Of a stretch of DNA of 64,000 bases, positions 41,663 to 54,698 are shown one piece after another. How positions within the stretch are numbered: the stretch's first letter is position 1; each line of letters starts with the position of its first letter. The stretch spans positions 24,598,765 to 24,662,764 of the forward strand of contig NC_135369.1 of NCBI RefSeq assembly GCF_049243985.1, given 5' to 3'. Under the pieces are notes generated by a model, which had not been told where the DNA came from, did no database searches, and saw nothing but the letters and a program-made list of their open reading frames with translations. The stretch comes from Paroedura picta. Lineage: Eukaryota > Chordata > Lepidosauria > Squamata > Gekkonidae. The translations under genes were made by a program, and so were the position numbers.

Positions 41663-41845
41663 CCTCCAATAGGGTGCCTGTGGGTATCATGGAGCCTGCT
41701 GAGTGTTTTCCAGAAGTGGGCAGGGTCAGATAGGGTTTTTGCTCTGCTAGGCTTTTGCTGGACCAGTGGAGATTTGATTGGCTGTGCAGATTTTTAAAAA
41801 ATATTGCTTAGGCAGCAGCTGCCACCACAGCACAAAGATCTATAC
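41663..41845. repeat. Interspersed repeat (type G)
   Basis: It has CCAATAGGGTGCCTGTGGG, GGACCAGTGGAGATTTGATT, GGCTGTGCAGATTTT and GCAGCAGCTGCCACCACAGC, shared with 27712 and 29305. Confidence 0.5.
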
Positions 41846-42756
41846 TGTGTTGCCGCACTTAAGCTGCTGCAAATCGCTTTGTGGCTGGCTCCGTCTCCTG
41901 CGACAGGCTTTTTATTGCTGCCCTCACCACGCCGTGTCGGAACGCAAATGTGCCTGCCAGTTCAAAAAGGCTAGAGACCTGTGTGTAGTGCAACTTCCTT
42001 GCCCAACAGCCCCTCCTTTCTCGGCAGTTTAAACATTAGATAAGTCGTCCAAGCATGTATTTTTGGAGAATTGTGTGCAAATTATTTATGCCATCCCAAA
42101 TCCTTAATTGCTTGGGGGGAGGTAGAAAAAAAACCAGAAGGGACACACCAATAGCCACTCGGTGCTGTCTTGGTGGGGAGGAGAAACAGCAGCGGAGGGA
42201 TTGGGTCAAAACAGGTTAAAACAATCGCTTGCATTCTGCACACTTATGAAAGTACCAATTTTTGAAAAAACACTTTAGTCATGGGTTGGGACACAAATGA
42301 TACTTAGCATTAAAGGCAGGCAGAGCAGTGACCGCATGCTAAGAAGCAGTCGAAATTCAGCACAGCTCTGAATAAGCCATCAGTAACTCCAGCAGGCAGG
42401 GAGAGGCCACCAGGAGGCCTGGCCTGGAAAGGGCAGTCTGAAAAGCGAACAAGGTGAGACGCTGAAATTTGGACAGAGAGACAGTCATAATATTTGTCTT
42501 CAAATATTGCAAATTCTTCCAGTGACCACGCTGAAAGTATTTTAATGCTTCCTTTCCCTCTTGCCATTTAAAGCCATCAGGAACACAGAAGGAAGAAGCT
42601 GGCCTGAAAGGCTGGCCTTTCCTTCCTGACCTCTTCACCTTTAAGGCCTTATTCACACAAAACAGCTGCACTACATTTCCCCCCACATCTTGTTAAGGGA
42701 ATAGAGCCCTGGTGCCGCAGGTTGGTCCATCAGACTCAGCGCTGTCTAATCAGATT

Positions 42757-43005
42757 GAAGAAGGTTGGTTCTTATATGCCACTTTTCTCTACCCGGAGTC
42801 TCTAAGTGGCTTACAATTGCCTTCCCTTTCCTCTCCCCACATCCTGTGAGGTGGGTGAGGCTGTGAGAGCCCTGATATCACTGCTCGGTCAGAATAGCTT
42901 TATCAGTGCTGTGGCGAGCGCAAGGTCACCCAGCTGGCTGCATGTGGGGGTGTGAACAACCTGACTGAAGTCCGCACTCCTAACCACTACACCAAGCTGG
43001 CTCTC
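42757..43005 (-). repeat. Sauria-like SINE, antisense
   Basis: It has GAAGAAGGTTGGTTCTTATATG, CTAAGTGGCTTACAATTGCC and a head read inverted as AGAGCCAGCTTGGTGTAGTGG. Confidence 0.82.
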
Positions 43006-43017
43006 TGGCAGCATCTT

Positions 43018-43138
43018 TCCAAAGTCTCAGGTACAGTTCTTTCTCATCACCTGATCCTCTGAACTAGAGGTGGTGGGGGTGGAACCCGGCACCTCCTGCA
43101 TGCCAAGCTGCATGTTCTACCTCTGAGCTCCAGCAAAC
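43018..43138 (-). repeat. tRNA-derived SINE (type B), antisense head
   Basis: Inverted it has GAGGTAGAACATGCAGCTTGG and a B-box region GCCGGGTTCCACCCCCACC. The 3' part is lost. Confidence 0.55.
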
Positions 43139-43304
43139 TCCTCCTTAGGAACACAAGCCCCATCAAAAAGAGGAGTCATATTCTTGTGCAATCTCCCTCT
43201 CTCGCCTGAACAGGGAGAACTTCCTCCCTAGGCCAGGCATGTGAGCAGCAGAGGCTGGTGGGAGGCTGGCTTTGCAGCTGATTTTTCAGTAACAATGATG
43301 GGAG

Positions 43305-43815
43305 AGAAGAAGAAGAAGAGCTGGTTTCACTACCTGAAGGAGACTTAAAGTGGCTTACAAACTCTTCTCCCTACCCTGTGAGGTTGCTGAGAGCTCTGAC
43401 AGAACTGCTCTGTGAGAACAGCCATAGAAGAAGAAGAAGAGTTGGTTCTTATATGCCGCTTTTCCCTACCCGAAGGAGGCTCAAAGCGGCTTACAGTCGC
43501 CTTCCCATTTCTCCTCCCACAACAGACACCCTGTGGGGTGGGTGAGGCTGAGAGAGCCCTGATATCACTGCCCGGTCAGAACAGTTTTATCAGTGCCGTG
43601 GCGAGCCCAAGGTCACCCAGCTGGTTGCATGTGGGGGAGCGCAGAATCGAACCTGGCATGCCAGATTACAAGTCCGCACTCCTAACCACTACACCAAACT
43701 GGCTAGGAACTGTGACTAGCCCAGCTGGCTGCACGTAGTGGAGCGAGGATTCAGAGATGGTTCTCCAGATTACAGTTCGCTGCTTTTAACCATTACATCA
43801 TGCTGGCTCTCTTCA
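43305..43815 (-). repeat. Older Sauria-like SINE split by a younger one
   Basis: 43305-43423 has the tail and body to CTGTGAGAACAGCC. 43705-43815 resumes with GGAACTGTGACTAGCCC and ends in the tRNA head read inverted as AGAGCCAGCATGATGTAATGG. The inner SINE sits between. Confidence 0.75.
43424..43704 (-). repeat. Sauria-like SINE nested in another, antisense
   Basis: It is full length: (AGA)n tail, AGTTGGTTCTTATATGCCGC, CATTTCTCCTCCCACAACAG and the inverted head AGCCAGTTTGGTGTAGTGG. It is nearly identical to the copies at 9838 and 52357, so it belongs to a young subfamily. Confidence 0.85.
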
Positions 43816-43849
43816 AGTAGCCCTCTGAGATACAAGACTAGCATGTAAC

Positions 43850-43855
43850 TTTATT
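43850..43855 (-). terminator. MUS81: Probable MUS81 poly(A) signal AATAAA
   Basis: The + strand TTTATT reads AATAAA on the - strand, about 350 bases past the MUS81 stop and just before the SINE cluster. The sequence between is unique, as a 3' UTR should be. Confidence 0.65.
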
Positions 43856-44205
43856 AGAACACAGACGACGCAAGAGATTTAAAAAAAAGTCACAGAGATG
43901 GGGTCGGGGAAAGTATGGATCTTCAGGAAAAATATGCTTTAGCACTAAAGTGTCTCATCAGAAGCTCTTTCCTCATCTGGTATCCTTGTGAGCCTGTAGT
44001 GAAGAAGCAGGCCTTGGCCTAATGAACATCCACAATGTGCTCGTGTGCCAACAGACCAGCCACCCAGCTACCCAGTTTGTCACGTTGGCTTGGGCTGGAC
44101 TTGTGTTAGCTGAGGACCACTAGAGCAATTTTGGTCACTGTGACCCAGCTTGCACGTTGCTGAGACAAGATCAGGACTGCCTCTGTCCACAACCTTCCCA
44201 AGGGT

Positions 44206-44272
44206 TCAAGGCAGGGGCCCTGGAGTACAGTACAACTGTGCCAAGGTTTTGCTCAGAGCAGGACCCAAGTTC
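44206..44272 (-). CDS. MUS81: MUS81 last coding exon
   Basis: The acceptor is TTTCCTCCTCTAG. It reads [19 protein letters not shown] and ends PLP then TGA, close to the human end (SQLYCSYGPLT). Confidence 0.96.
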
Positions 44273-47200
44273 CTAGAGGAGGAAAGAAGAGGAGACATTA
44301 GGGAGTGAGGGTGGGCCCCACCAACTTCTTTCCCCTCCCTTAGGACACAGAACCGTCCCCAACAAACGGCAGAGGTGCAAGCCAGAGAGAGCAGGGAGTG
44401 GTGCGCAGGCCCTTGTCCAGCTTTCTCATGGCCAGGCCCACTTCGACCTCTTGTGGCACCGGAAACCCCACTGCCTTTGAGCAAGAGGAGACTTCCTGCT
44501 GTATTGCGCCTGCAGAGAAATGCACAAAAATGGGCACTGGGGAAGGGAAAAGACCATAAAGTGCCACCCCTCACCTCCGTAGCTTGCCGCATCGGATACC
44601 GCTGAGCAGCTGCTCTTTCTCCGAGGCCGTTTGGCAGGCAGCGTAGGCGGCCAGGAGGCTGCAGGGAGAGGGAGAAAACGCACCGCTTTTGGTTCACCTG
44701 CATCTGCAAGCCCCTTTGCATTCTTTTCAGCCCCAAAGGACTCCAGAGGGGCATATGGCAAAGTTTAAACTGCTTGGGGGAGGAAGGGGGGACTAGGTTT
44801 TTACGGGTGGGGAAAAGATGGTACTTGTTGTATGGAATTACCTTCATGGGAGATAATGTTCAGAAGGAATGGAAACTTTCCCTGGTTGTTTTCTTTGCAT
44901 GTTTGCTTGTTTTGTTACCCCTGTGCCTCAAAAAAGCTGCCTTTCTGGATCAACCTAAAAGATCCATCCATCTCAGCAGCACTCCCCACGTCCTCTGGGT
45001 AAAAGTCTAGGACTGGCCTCTGAGTCAGGTCAGTCTCATTTGTGGGTGATTATGGCTGCCTTGTTCTGTGCAGTATCCATGAACACCTGCCTGAAAAGGT
45101 AACAGCAAGTAGAGTTCCACCCACCCACATAGAGGTACCTGGCTGGTGTCTTGTATTGCTCCAGGATGGCGGCTGCTTTCTCTCCACTGATGCCACTGAT
45201 CTGCATGAGCTGACGAGCAAAGACCTCACTCACTGTCTGAGGCTGGAGGTGGGGGGAGAGGAGTGGCAGGTGTAAGACTAGGCAGATAGAACCCTCCCAC
45301 TGAAATCCCTGCTTCTCCTTCCAGACTACGATGGGAAAAAGAGACTTGCCCACCGAGGTTGCTGGGATAGAGTCTTTTGCAATCTGGAATTATAAACAGA
45401 TGCAGTGTGCATTTGGGGCAGGGGAGAACAGAACGTGGATCCTTGCTTATTTTCAGTATTTATGAGGTCACTGTTTTGGCCGAGAGATGTTCTGCATCCC
45501 TTTGGAATGCGTGGGCCTTCCTGTGGTCTCCACTACCTTGTTCTTCATGGCTCCCTCGTTAAATTCAGCAAAGGTCAGGAGCATGCAGGAGTCATTCCTG
45601 GGCTGCAGGGGACGCTCACGCTCCAGCTCTTCCCTGGCACAACTCAGAAGGGTTTTGTCCTGGGAGAAAGAGAAGGAGCAATCTCAGCCCTGGGTTTGGA
45701 ATCACAGCATCTCCCCCCCCCCCAAGCCCCAGTTCCCTGATGCTCCCCATCTTTTTTAGCATGATGCACATACTCTATGGGTTTGAGCAACTCAAAAAGT
45801 GGCATTCCTTGCTGAGGGAGAGAGAAGAAAAGCCTCTCCCAGGACAGTGTGTGCCACGTGTGGATTTTGACAACTCCTGTACTAAAAATGTGAGGAAAGA
45901 AAAAATTCATGGGCCACTCACTGAAGGCTCCTGTTTAAGGCACTCAAACCTTTGATCAATAGAACATTGCAGAGCTATTATCAGCATGAAAAATGGTGAA
46001 GAGCCTGTCTTGAGAGCCTTACAAGGACCACTGAATAATCCCCACCAGCCCAAAGCATCTTGAATCCAGGAAAGGAAGCAGGGTTAGAACATAAAAGTTG
46101 CCCTGGGGGGCTAGATGAAAGAGCTGAGTGTTCTTGTATCCTGTTTCCAACAGAGATCAGCTCAACACCTCTGAACTTCAAAACTGGAGACAAAAGCCCT
46201 CCTCCACTGCTGATCTTTTCTGATACTCAGAGGTATACTACCTCAGGACATGAAGGCTTCATCACAGATGTGGCTTCCGGGCATTGTTCACATCACTTCA
46301 TTTAAAAAACTTGAAAATCAAGAAACATCATCTATGACGTCTTAAGTATCCCACAGTTCTGGGTTGTGAGGCCCCTCTACAGCCCTGCTGAGAACTCACC
46401 CCGTATAACTTAGACAGGTGTCGCGTCATAATAGTCAGATATGCAGCCGATTCCCGAATATCACGGGTGCGTTTGACAAAGAAGCCATCCACCACCTTGG
46501 AGAAATGGGAGCTGTCAGATCAGTAAGATGTAGGTAACTCCCACCCACAGGTTCCAGCAACTCCCAAGCAGGTGAGGGCAGCTGAGGCTGCTTTGGAAAG
46601 GAGGTGGGACCCCGAAGCTGCTGTGGATCCTGGGCCACGTCTCCAGAGCACAGCAAGGATATCCTGCTCTTACATGAGACGCCTGGGCAGAGGAGGGTCG
46701 GTACCTGAGTGTTAGTGATGGCTTGCTGGAGAGTCTTTTCGGGGAGGCTGAGGTGTTGCACAGAGCCTGAGTCTTCCACCAGGTAGATGGGGTGGGAAAG
46801 GCCACACTGCCGCAGACGAAACTGAGGGAGGGTGAGAAAGAAAGAGGTGGGCTGGATTATAACATGCCCGGGGGCGGGTTACTAGTATGCAATCCAAGCA
46901 CTATTCTAACTCTCTCTAGCAGCCTCTGAAAAAACAGCAAAACTCCCCCCCCCCCCAGGAATCCAGGAGCACCTTGGAGCGTAAGATCATTAATTCCAGG
47001 GAGAAGGCACAAGTGTGGTGGTCAGAGAATCACCTGGGGATGAGAGGGCGTGACTCTCTACTCCTGCCATGGAAGCTTGCCAGGAGACCATAGACCAGCT
47101 GCATTGTGCTAGGCTCTAAGGGGCTAATGAACTAGTTGGTCCACACAAGTAGACATGAAACTTCAAATCCAAGCTTCACAGAGAGATTTGATCTAGTCGT

Positions 47201-50200
47201 GAATGCCTCCCTTCTTTCCACTGATGGGATCATAGACTCCGTAGCTGCCAGCTGGCTAGCGGAGGTGACTGCAGCACATGCTGACCGGCTCTGATCTTGG
47301 GTTCAATCCTCCCAATCTCAGATCCCACCTAGCTCCTTAAAAGGCCCGCTGGCCAATCTCCTGGCAACTCAGCACCTTCTGCTCACGAAAGCGGCCATCG
47401 ATGATACTGCCACACAAATCCGGCATCCGTTTCCGTTCCACTACGTAGTCCAGCACCAGCTCCTGAGCTGTAGGTGATGGTGGCTGCCCTGAAAGACAAG
47501 GAGCAGGTTAGGATGGAGACACACCCACCTCCGGAGAGACAGCCGCCTGACTACGCCAGATGCCTGGAAGCAGTCATGCAGAATTGCCTGAAACTCAACA
47601 CTTCAGGGATGGAGGTCCTGTGGCTAGATAGGATGGGGTTCAACTATCAGTTACTTCCTCAGCCAAGAATTTGGGTGTGAGCTTTGATGCCTCCGTATCC
47701 ATGGAGGCGCAGGTCTCAAGAAAAGCACAGCTGGCATCCTTCTACCTTTGCCAAGTCAAGCTACTAGCACGCTACTTGACCATGGAACACCTGGCCACAG
47801 TCATCCATGCAACAACCACCTCTAGACTGGACTTCTGTAAATTGCTCTAAGCAGACCCACCCTTATCCTTGCTCCAGAAACTGCAATAGGTCCAGAATGT
47901 GGCAGCCAGAGTTCTTACAAGAACACCTTGGAGGGCACGTATTTGACCAGTGATCCAACAGCTGCATTGGCTCCCAGTTGAATTCCAGATCATGTTCACG
48001 GTATTGGTACTTCTCCATAACGCTATTCAGAGTGCGGGTCTGGCATATCTGAGAGACTGCCTCTATCTCTACTCCACCGAAGAGTACTGCGCTCTGCTAA
48101 TACCAACCTGCTGGTGGCCCCAAGGAGATATGTCTGGCCTCAATCGGGGCCAGAACATTTACATCCTGACTCCCACCTGGTGGAATGAGCTCCCAGAACA
48201 TATCCGGGCCCTGTCGGAGCTGGCACGGTTCTGCAGGGCCTGCAAGAGGGAGCTCTTCCACCAGGCTTTTAGTTGGGGCTGATGAGACGCTTAACATCTA
48301 ACATCCAATAGGCCCCACCTAGCCATCATTCGCCACCTACTATAAGATACCCAGATTGTAGTCTGGTCTGGGCAAAATCAGAAGAGGTTCTAGTCAACGG
48401 GCTGCTGAGACTGACATATTTTAACTTTAATGCTGCTAAATTGTTTTAATTTGATTTTAAATTTTAATCTGTTTACTTATTGTATATTTGTACATGACAC
48501 TGTACACCACCCTGAGCCGGTTTACTAGGGAGGGTGGTATTCAAATAAACAAATAAAATAAAGCCAGCTGTGCACATCCCAACAGGGGCTCTTTGCCATG
48601 CCCCCCACCAGGTCACAGTGGGGAGAGCGTTCTCTTTTTCAGCAGCTGCTCCCTCTCCTCTGGAAAGGCGTACTGGGAAAAATTCATTGAACTCCCCCCA
48701 ATACCAATTTTGAAGCTTTGAGTGGATTGCTGATCGAGTGAAAAATAACAGCAGTGCGATTATTTTAAGGCTTAATTTTTCTCGTCATTGTTACCATGCC
48801 TTATTTTATGTTGAGAACGGCTTTGAAATTCAAAGAATACCATTAAATGCCAACAATACCCCTCAGTTCTCTACGCAGGGCACACAGGTCAAACCCTACG
48901 CCAAAGGATAAATGGACATCACGAATCATGAGAAACCTGTAGGAGACCACTTCAGCCTCCCAGGACATTCAAAGGGGGACCTCAAAGTGATTGCTTTATT
49001 ACAAAGGAATTCCAGAAACAGGCTAGAAGGGGAGATTGCTAAATTACAGCACTCGGGACAATGGAGCCACAGTCCCTAATAACTTGCCCAAGTAACTTTG
49101 TGAATAACTTTGTATAGCACAATAGCCTGCATAGAAAACGCCTTCCTGAATAACTCAGTTTTGCATTGTTTGTGGAAAGCCCGGAGAAGGGGAGCCTTCT
49201 TGACCTCCATACGGTGGGGGCCACAACAGAGAAGGCACATGTGACTTAAGCAGGTCTGGGAACATTCTGCCCTGGTTGGGTGCACTGCAGGTCATGCAGC
49301 TGCTAGAAGTTGGAAGTAAAAGAGCCGCAAGCAGAGTTCCAGCCCGTGGTAGTGAAAGCATCCTCTAGAAGGAAATGGCTCCGGTTCTCTGCCAACTTGG
49401 GAATGGGTGGGATCCAAACACCTCCCCATCCGCACCTGGAGAGTGCCTCTCCCTGGCAACCCAGAGGAAATCTCCAACATGAAGCTTCCGGATGCTGAAA
49501 GGCACACCGTTCCGCTCCAGCTCCTTGACCAGGTCTCGTTTGCGGGACGTGGGGCCCCTGAAAGGGAAAGGGAGGCCGCTGTTTAGAGCTTGGTGATGTG
49601 GTCAAGAATCTGCAAATGTTTCTCCCAAGGTTACTATCCTGAAATAACTTTCCCAGCCTCCACAGGAAGGGAGTTCCAGGTTGTTCCACCCGCATCCATT
49701 CACGGAAGCCGTTGGTGCCCTGGACCTTGCAGTGGTTTTCACACCAGGATCATTTCACAATGGTCAGGTGTTCCTTCTCAGCAGTCAACTCGCCATAGAA
49801 TTAAAAAGGGGGTGCCACACTGTACCTTTTCCCATTAAAAGTGGCCAATGTCTTTAACTACTGACAAAATTCCACCACTGTTTACTCAAAAGTAAGCCAT
49901 ATTAAGCAAAGCTTGCTCTTCTTCTCGCAACTATCCTTTAAAGCAGGGGTAGTCAAACTGCGGGCCTCCAGATGTCCATGGACTACAATTCCCATGATCA
50001 AATGCTGGCAGGGGCTCATGGGAATTGTAGTCCATTGACATCTGGAGGCCCGCAGTTTGACTACCCCTGCTTTAAAGTGTTTTTCCTTTGCTATACAGTG
50101 ACTTCCCTTATCTGCTTAATGAGCTACTTCTTGTTCTCCCTTACTGATCATGAGTAATTCTTAAGCTTAAGTTTACTAGGAGAAGCAGCAGAAGAAAATT

Positions 50201-53200
50201 TGAGACCAATGGCCCCTTTAAGACCAACAAAATTTTATTCCAGGTGTGAGCGTTCATGGTGCATGCACACTTCCTCAGACAGTGGGATTTTATTCCTCAG
50301 CCATTGCCTGAGGAAGTGTGCCTGCACACTCCGGCAATGGAAAAACTTTGTAATTTTCATGAACTCCTAACCCGTCATTTTCACCCCCTCTTGAGGTTCA
50401 CTTCATTGCTTTGTGCTCCCACTGTGTTGCGTGGCACCTTCCTGGGCCCTCTCGAGAGCGCCCCTCCTATCCCCTGCTTGCATTTCAAAGTCTCATCCCC
50501 TGTTCACGTCCTTATCTTTTCTCACAAGGCTGCTCTCACTGGGAGTTCAGTCTAAATACCAGATGGCTGGATGGGTTGTTTTGGTACCTTGTAGATCAGA
50601 GGAAACTGTATTGCACTTTGTGTGAATCAGAGTTCCTGCCAAATGCTGCCCCTATGCCCTGCTTCCCTAGCTAAGTTATATATGCTTTGCAGCGTCTCTG
50701 TCAAGATCCCTATCTTAGAGCTTATGTGATGTGCTGATCTTTGTCCTGATTCTCCAAATAAAGACTTCTACTTAAAGCTTCATCCTGAAGCCAGAGAGTG
50801 ATGTCTGTCGTGCGAATCGGCCGGGTCTCAACCGCTTGGTTCCTGACAGGAATGCAAGGCGTGACAAAATCCACAACACATCCCAGTGTGGTCCTACAGA
50901 AATGCCCTGCATCTCACCACTGCTTTCCCCAGACAGCCGTCCCCTCTTCATCGCAGCAGCTGCTCACCCTGTGGTTTCAATGAAATCCACGCACAGAATA
51001 ACGTCAAATTGTCCTGGGTGGAACGTAAACTGGGGCTTAAATGCCTCTGCTCTTGCCTCTTCTGCTCTTGACTCCCTGGGAGGAAAAGAAAAATCCTGAC
51101 AGTTCACCTGGAGGAGTGAACATCTCCCACTCTACAGATCCCATCATCTTGCAAGGAGATCTTAATATAGCGTTTCTCCTTCTATCCACACACATTGGGT
51201 TTCTAAGGTGCAACAAGGGAGTGCAGTCAGCATAAATCATGGCCAACTCAAGGAACTTCTCAGGAACCAGGAGGCGGCAAGCTATTGCTTGACTATGGCC
51301 AGCCACCCTCTGGCAACTGCACCACCTCTGCCCCTCAATGGAACCCGAGGAGAAGAACAGCTGCCTGCCACTTCGGGGCCAGGTAGGCCACTCACTCGGG
51401 AGAAGCATCTTGGTCTGAGCACTGCCCATCATCTCCTTCCAAATCCACCAAGAGCTCTTTCGTTCCAGCAGCTGGGAGCTCGAGGTCATCATCTTGTGAA
51501 AGAGGTGGCTTGCCCAAAGCCAGCAATTCCTTGGCCAAGGCTAGCCCAGTGTCTGTCAGAGAATACCTGCCAAAGCAGAGCAAAACAGTCACAGCTGCCT
51601 CCACTCAGGCCCAGCAAGACTCTCCATCTCATCATGCTTTTCACCAGCTCTCTTGCACCTTGTCTTCACCGCTGGTTCCCACCCTCCCCAGTCCCAGGCA
51701 CCAAATTCCATTACGACATGCCACATGGCAGAGTTCACGAGGGACAGGGGCATACACACCAAAATGGCTTCCCCTAGACAGAAAAGGTGGGTCAGCCTTC
51801 CCCACAGCTTAACTGTACACATAGGCTCCATTGATCCCTCTGGACATGATGACAGGCAAGGACTTCTGGGAATGCCAGAGTCCTTCTAGAATCCAGAGAA
51901 CGTCATGCATTTTATTTTAAGCAAATTTCAAGGACACGTGAATTTAACTTGGGAACACATTAACGAATTATTCAAGAAGCTCATAAATCAACTCAGGGTA
52001 CAGGCTACCTATAGCTTTTGGCTCACTGCAAATGTCTGTAGTAGGATACCCTCACCTAGCTGGGATATTGGTCTTGAGGACAAGCTCCTTGCGAATCAGA
52101 GTGCTGACTGCAGACCAGGCGGTGGTCTTACTCCCAGGACCAGCCTACAAGTATGGAGGAAAAAATTAACATGAGCACCAAAGCTCTAAGGAATGTTGTC
52201 TGGCCCTGGATAGTCCTATCTTGATAGATCTCAGAACTAAGCAGGGTCAGCCCTGGTCAGTATTTGGGTGGGAGGCTAATAAGGAATGCCAGGGTTGCAA
52301 TTCAGAGGCAGGCAAGGGCAAGCCACCTCTGAACAGCGCCAGCCTTGAAAACCCTAGAAGAAGAAGAAGAAGAGTTGTTTCTTATATGCCGCTTTTCCCT
52401 ACCCGAAGGAGGCTCAAAGCGGCTTACAGTCGCCTTCCCATTCCTCTCCCCACAACAGTCACCCTGTGGGGTGGGTGAGGCTGAGAGAGCACTGATATCA
52501 CTGCTCGGTCAGAACAGTTTTATCAGTGCCGTGGCGAGCACAAGGTCACCCAGCTGGATGCATGTGGGGGAGTGCAGAATCGAACCCGGCATGCCAGATT
52601 AGAAGTCCGCACTCCTAACCACTACACCAAACTGGCTCTACCAGGCCACTATAAATTGGCTGCAACTTGACAGCAAAACAACAGATATTATCCTCTTTCA
52701 AAGGTGAACTGAGAAAATCAGAGAAGAAGAAGGCTGGCAAAGTAAGCTAGACGGGGGTCACATTGCAAGGGGAACCAAAGATGCTTTGCAAGAGGGTTAT
52801 AAAGATTGGTCGAGACTCACCAGAAAAAACGATTTGTCGCACAGGGGCTGGGCCGCTCGCTGCAGCTCTGACTTGGTCAGATATCCACGAGTGTGAGGTC
52901 TCTGGGGAAGGCACCAAAATGACAGTACAGATTTCTTTTTTGCTTTCTTTTGCGGAGTTCTCTTGTCTCAGGCCTCTGTCCCCCCAAACGCCACAGTCCT
53001 CTAAGCCCTGGGAAACCCAGAAGTTCAAAACTCAGAGTCCTCCGAAATCTGACTATGGTGTGATTACTGTGGACAGAACAAAGTGTGGAAAATAGGACTA
53101 CCCTCCACCCTCCGATATCCATATGCCTTTCTTGAGACTCTGAGCTGTCCGCATCTTACACTGCTGTCCTGGTAGAGAGCCACCAACACGGCATAGGCCC

Positions 53201-54662
53201 CAGACCGCTGAGCAGGGAAGTATCTACGGGCACGTCGGTGTGATGCAGGCTTGGTTTTCTAAAAGGAGAAAGAAGAATTAAGTGTGCCTACCCTCAGGGA
53301 CTCCCTCTCACCACTCCACAAAATCCTCCCTTGTGACGTTTACTTGGCAATCATCACCTGTGCCTAGGGTTGCTGGCTGAGACAGGCTGAGCCTTAGAAG
53401 TGATCTACAGTACTGGTCCATGAAAGTTGATCATAGCTAAGAAACTGCTCTGAGGCTATGGATGGCCACACCAAGGTCTGGGATTAGGAGAAAGGGCTTC
53501 CAAGTCACAGTTTGCGGTCCTTCATTTCAAGGACTGCCACCATACCCCACCCCCAAAAAAGATGCCCACTGCAGAAAAAGGACACCATATTTGTTCTCTA
53601 AATCAGGGGTAGTCAACCTGCGGTCCTCCAGATGTTCATGGACTACAATTCCCATGAGGCCCTGCAAGCATTTGCTGGCAGGGGCTCATGGAAATTGTAG
53701 TCCATGAACATCTGGAGGACCACAGGTTGACTACCCCTGCTCTAAATATTAAAAATCAGCTCATGCCAAGCTAGTAATTTAAAGGAAGACAGTAGCAATA
53801 ATCAGTGGCAAAACAGACTTAGAGAATAGTTTAAACCCAGAATAGAAACTGGATCAACTGCGTAGGGGTCGGTCATTAAGGAAGAATAATATTAACATGG
53901 AATAGCAGTTACATAAACAATGCACAGAGTCAAAAGTGCTTCACCACAAAGAACCAGTGTGGTGTAGTAGTTAAGAATGGCAGCTTCTAATCCAGAGAGC
54001 CAGATTTGGTTCTCCACTCCTCCTCAACATGAGTTCTGCTGGGTCCTCTGCAGACTGTCTCAGCCCTACCTACCTCACAAGGTGCCTGCTGTGGGAAGAT
54101 GAAAGGAATGTGATTGTAAGACTCCTTAAGGTAGAAAGAAGCAAAGTATAAAACTCTCCTCATCATCTTCCCCACGTTATAAAAGCCCTGGCTATAGGGG
54201 GCTGAGATTGAGAAAACCTAGTGGCATGCCTAAAGTCACCTAAGCAGAGTTATACCCGTCTAAGTCAACTGATGCTTAGAAAGATGTAACACTGTTCAGG
54301 ATCACACAGCCAGTCAATCTGCAGCAGAGGTTAGATGTCAGCCTAGCACTTCCTGGTTCCTAGCCACTATGCAATGCTAGTATGTTCCACATAATATATT
54401 TCTGGAAAGGGCCTTGTCTCATGGCTTAAGTTTCACTCAGCACTTAATGCCCACTCAGGGCTGCTGCCTCATCCGAGTGCCTCCTCCTCCAACCGGCCTG
54501 TCTGTCCAGCAGCCAGCCTTATTGTACCCCCCCCCCATCCTTCCACTTCCCTCTGAGGCTCAGAGGCTGCAGATCCCAGCTGCATGAGAGCAGCCCCGGC
54601 CCAGGGGCCTCCAGCTTGCAGCCTTTGCAGGTCCTGGGGGAGGGAGAGGCCATCCACAGAGT

Positions 54663-54698
<36 letters not shown>

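Noticed and set aside
51208-51777. A 189-codon frame on the + strand
   Set aside because: It is the antisense shadow of MUS81 exon 7 and its flanking introns.
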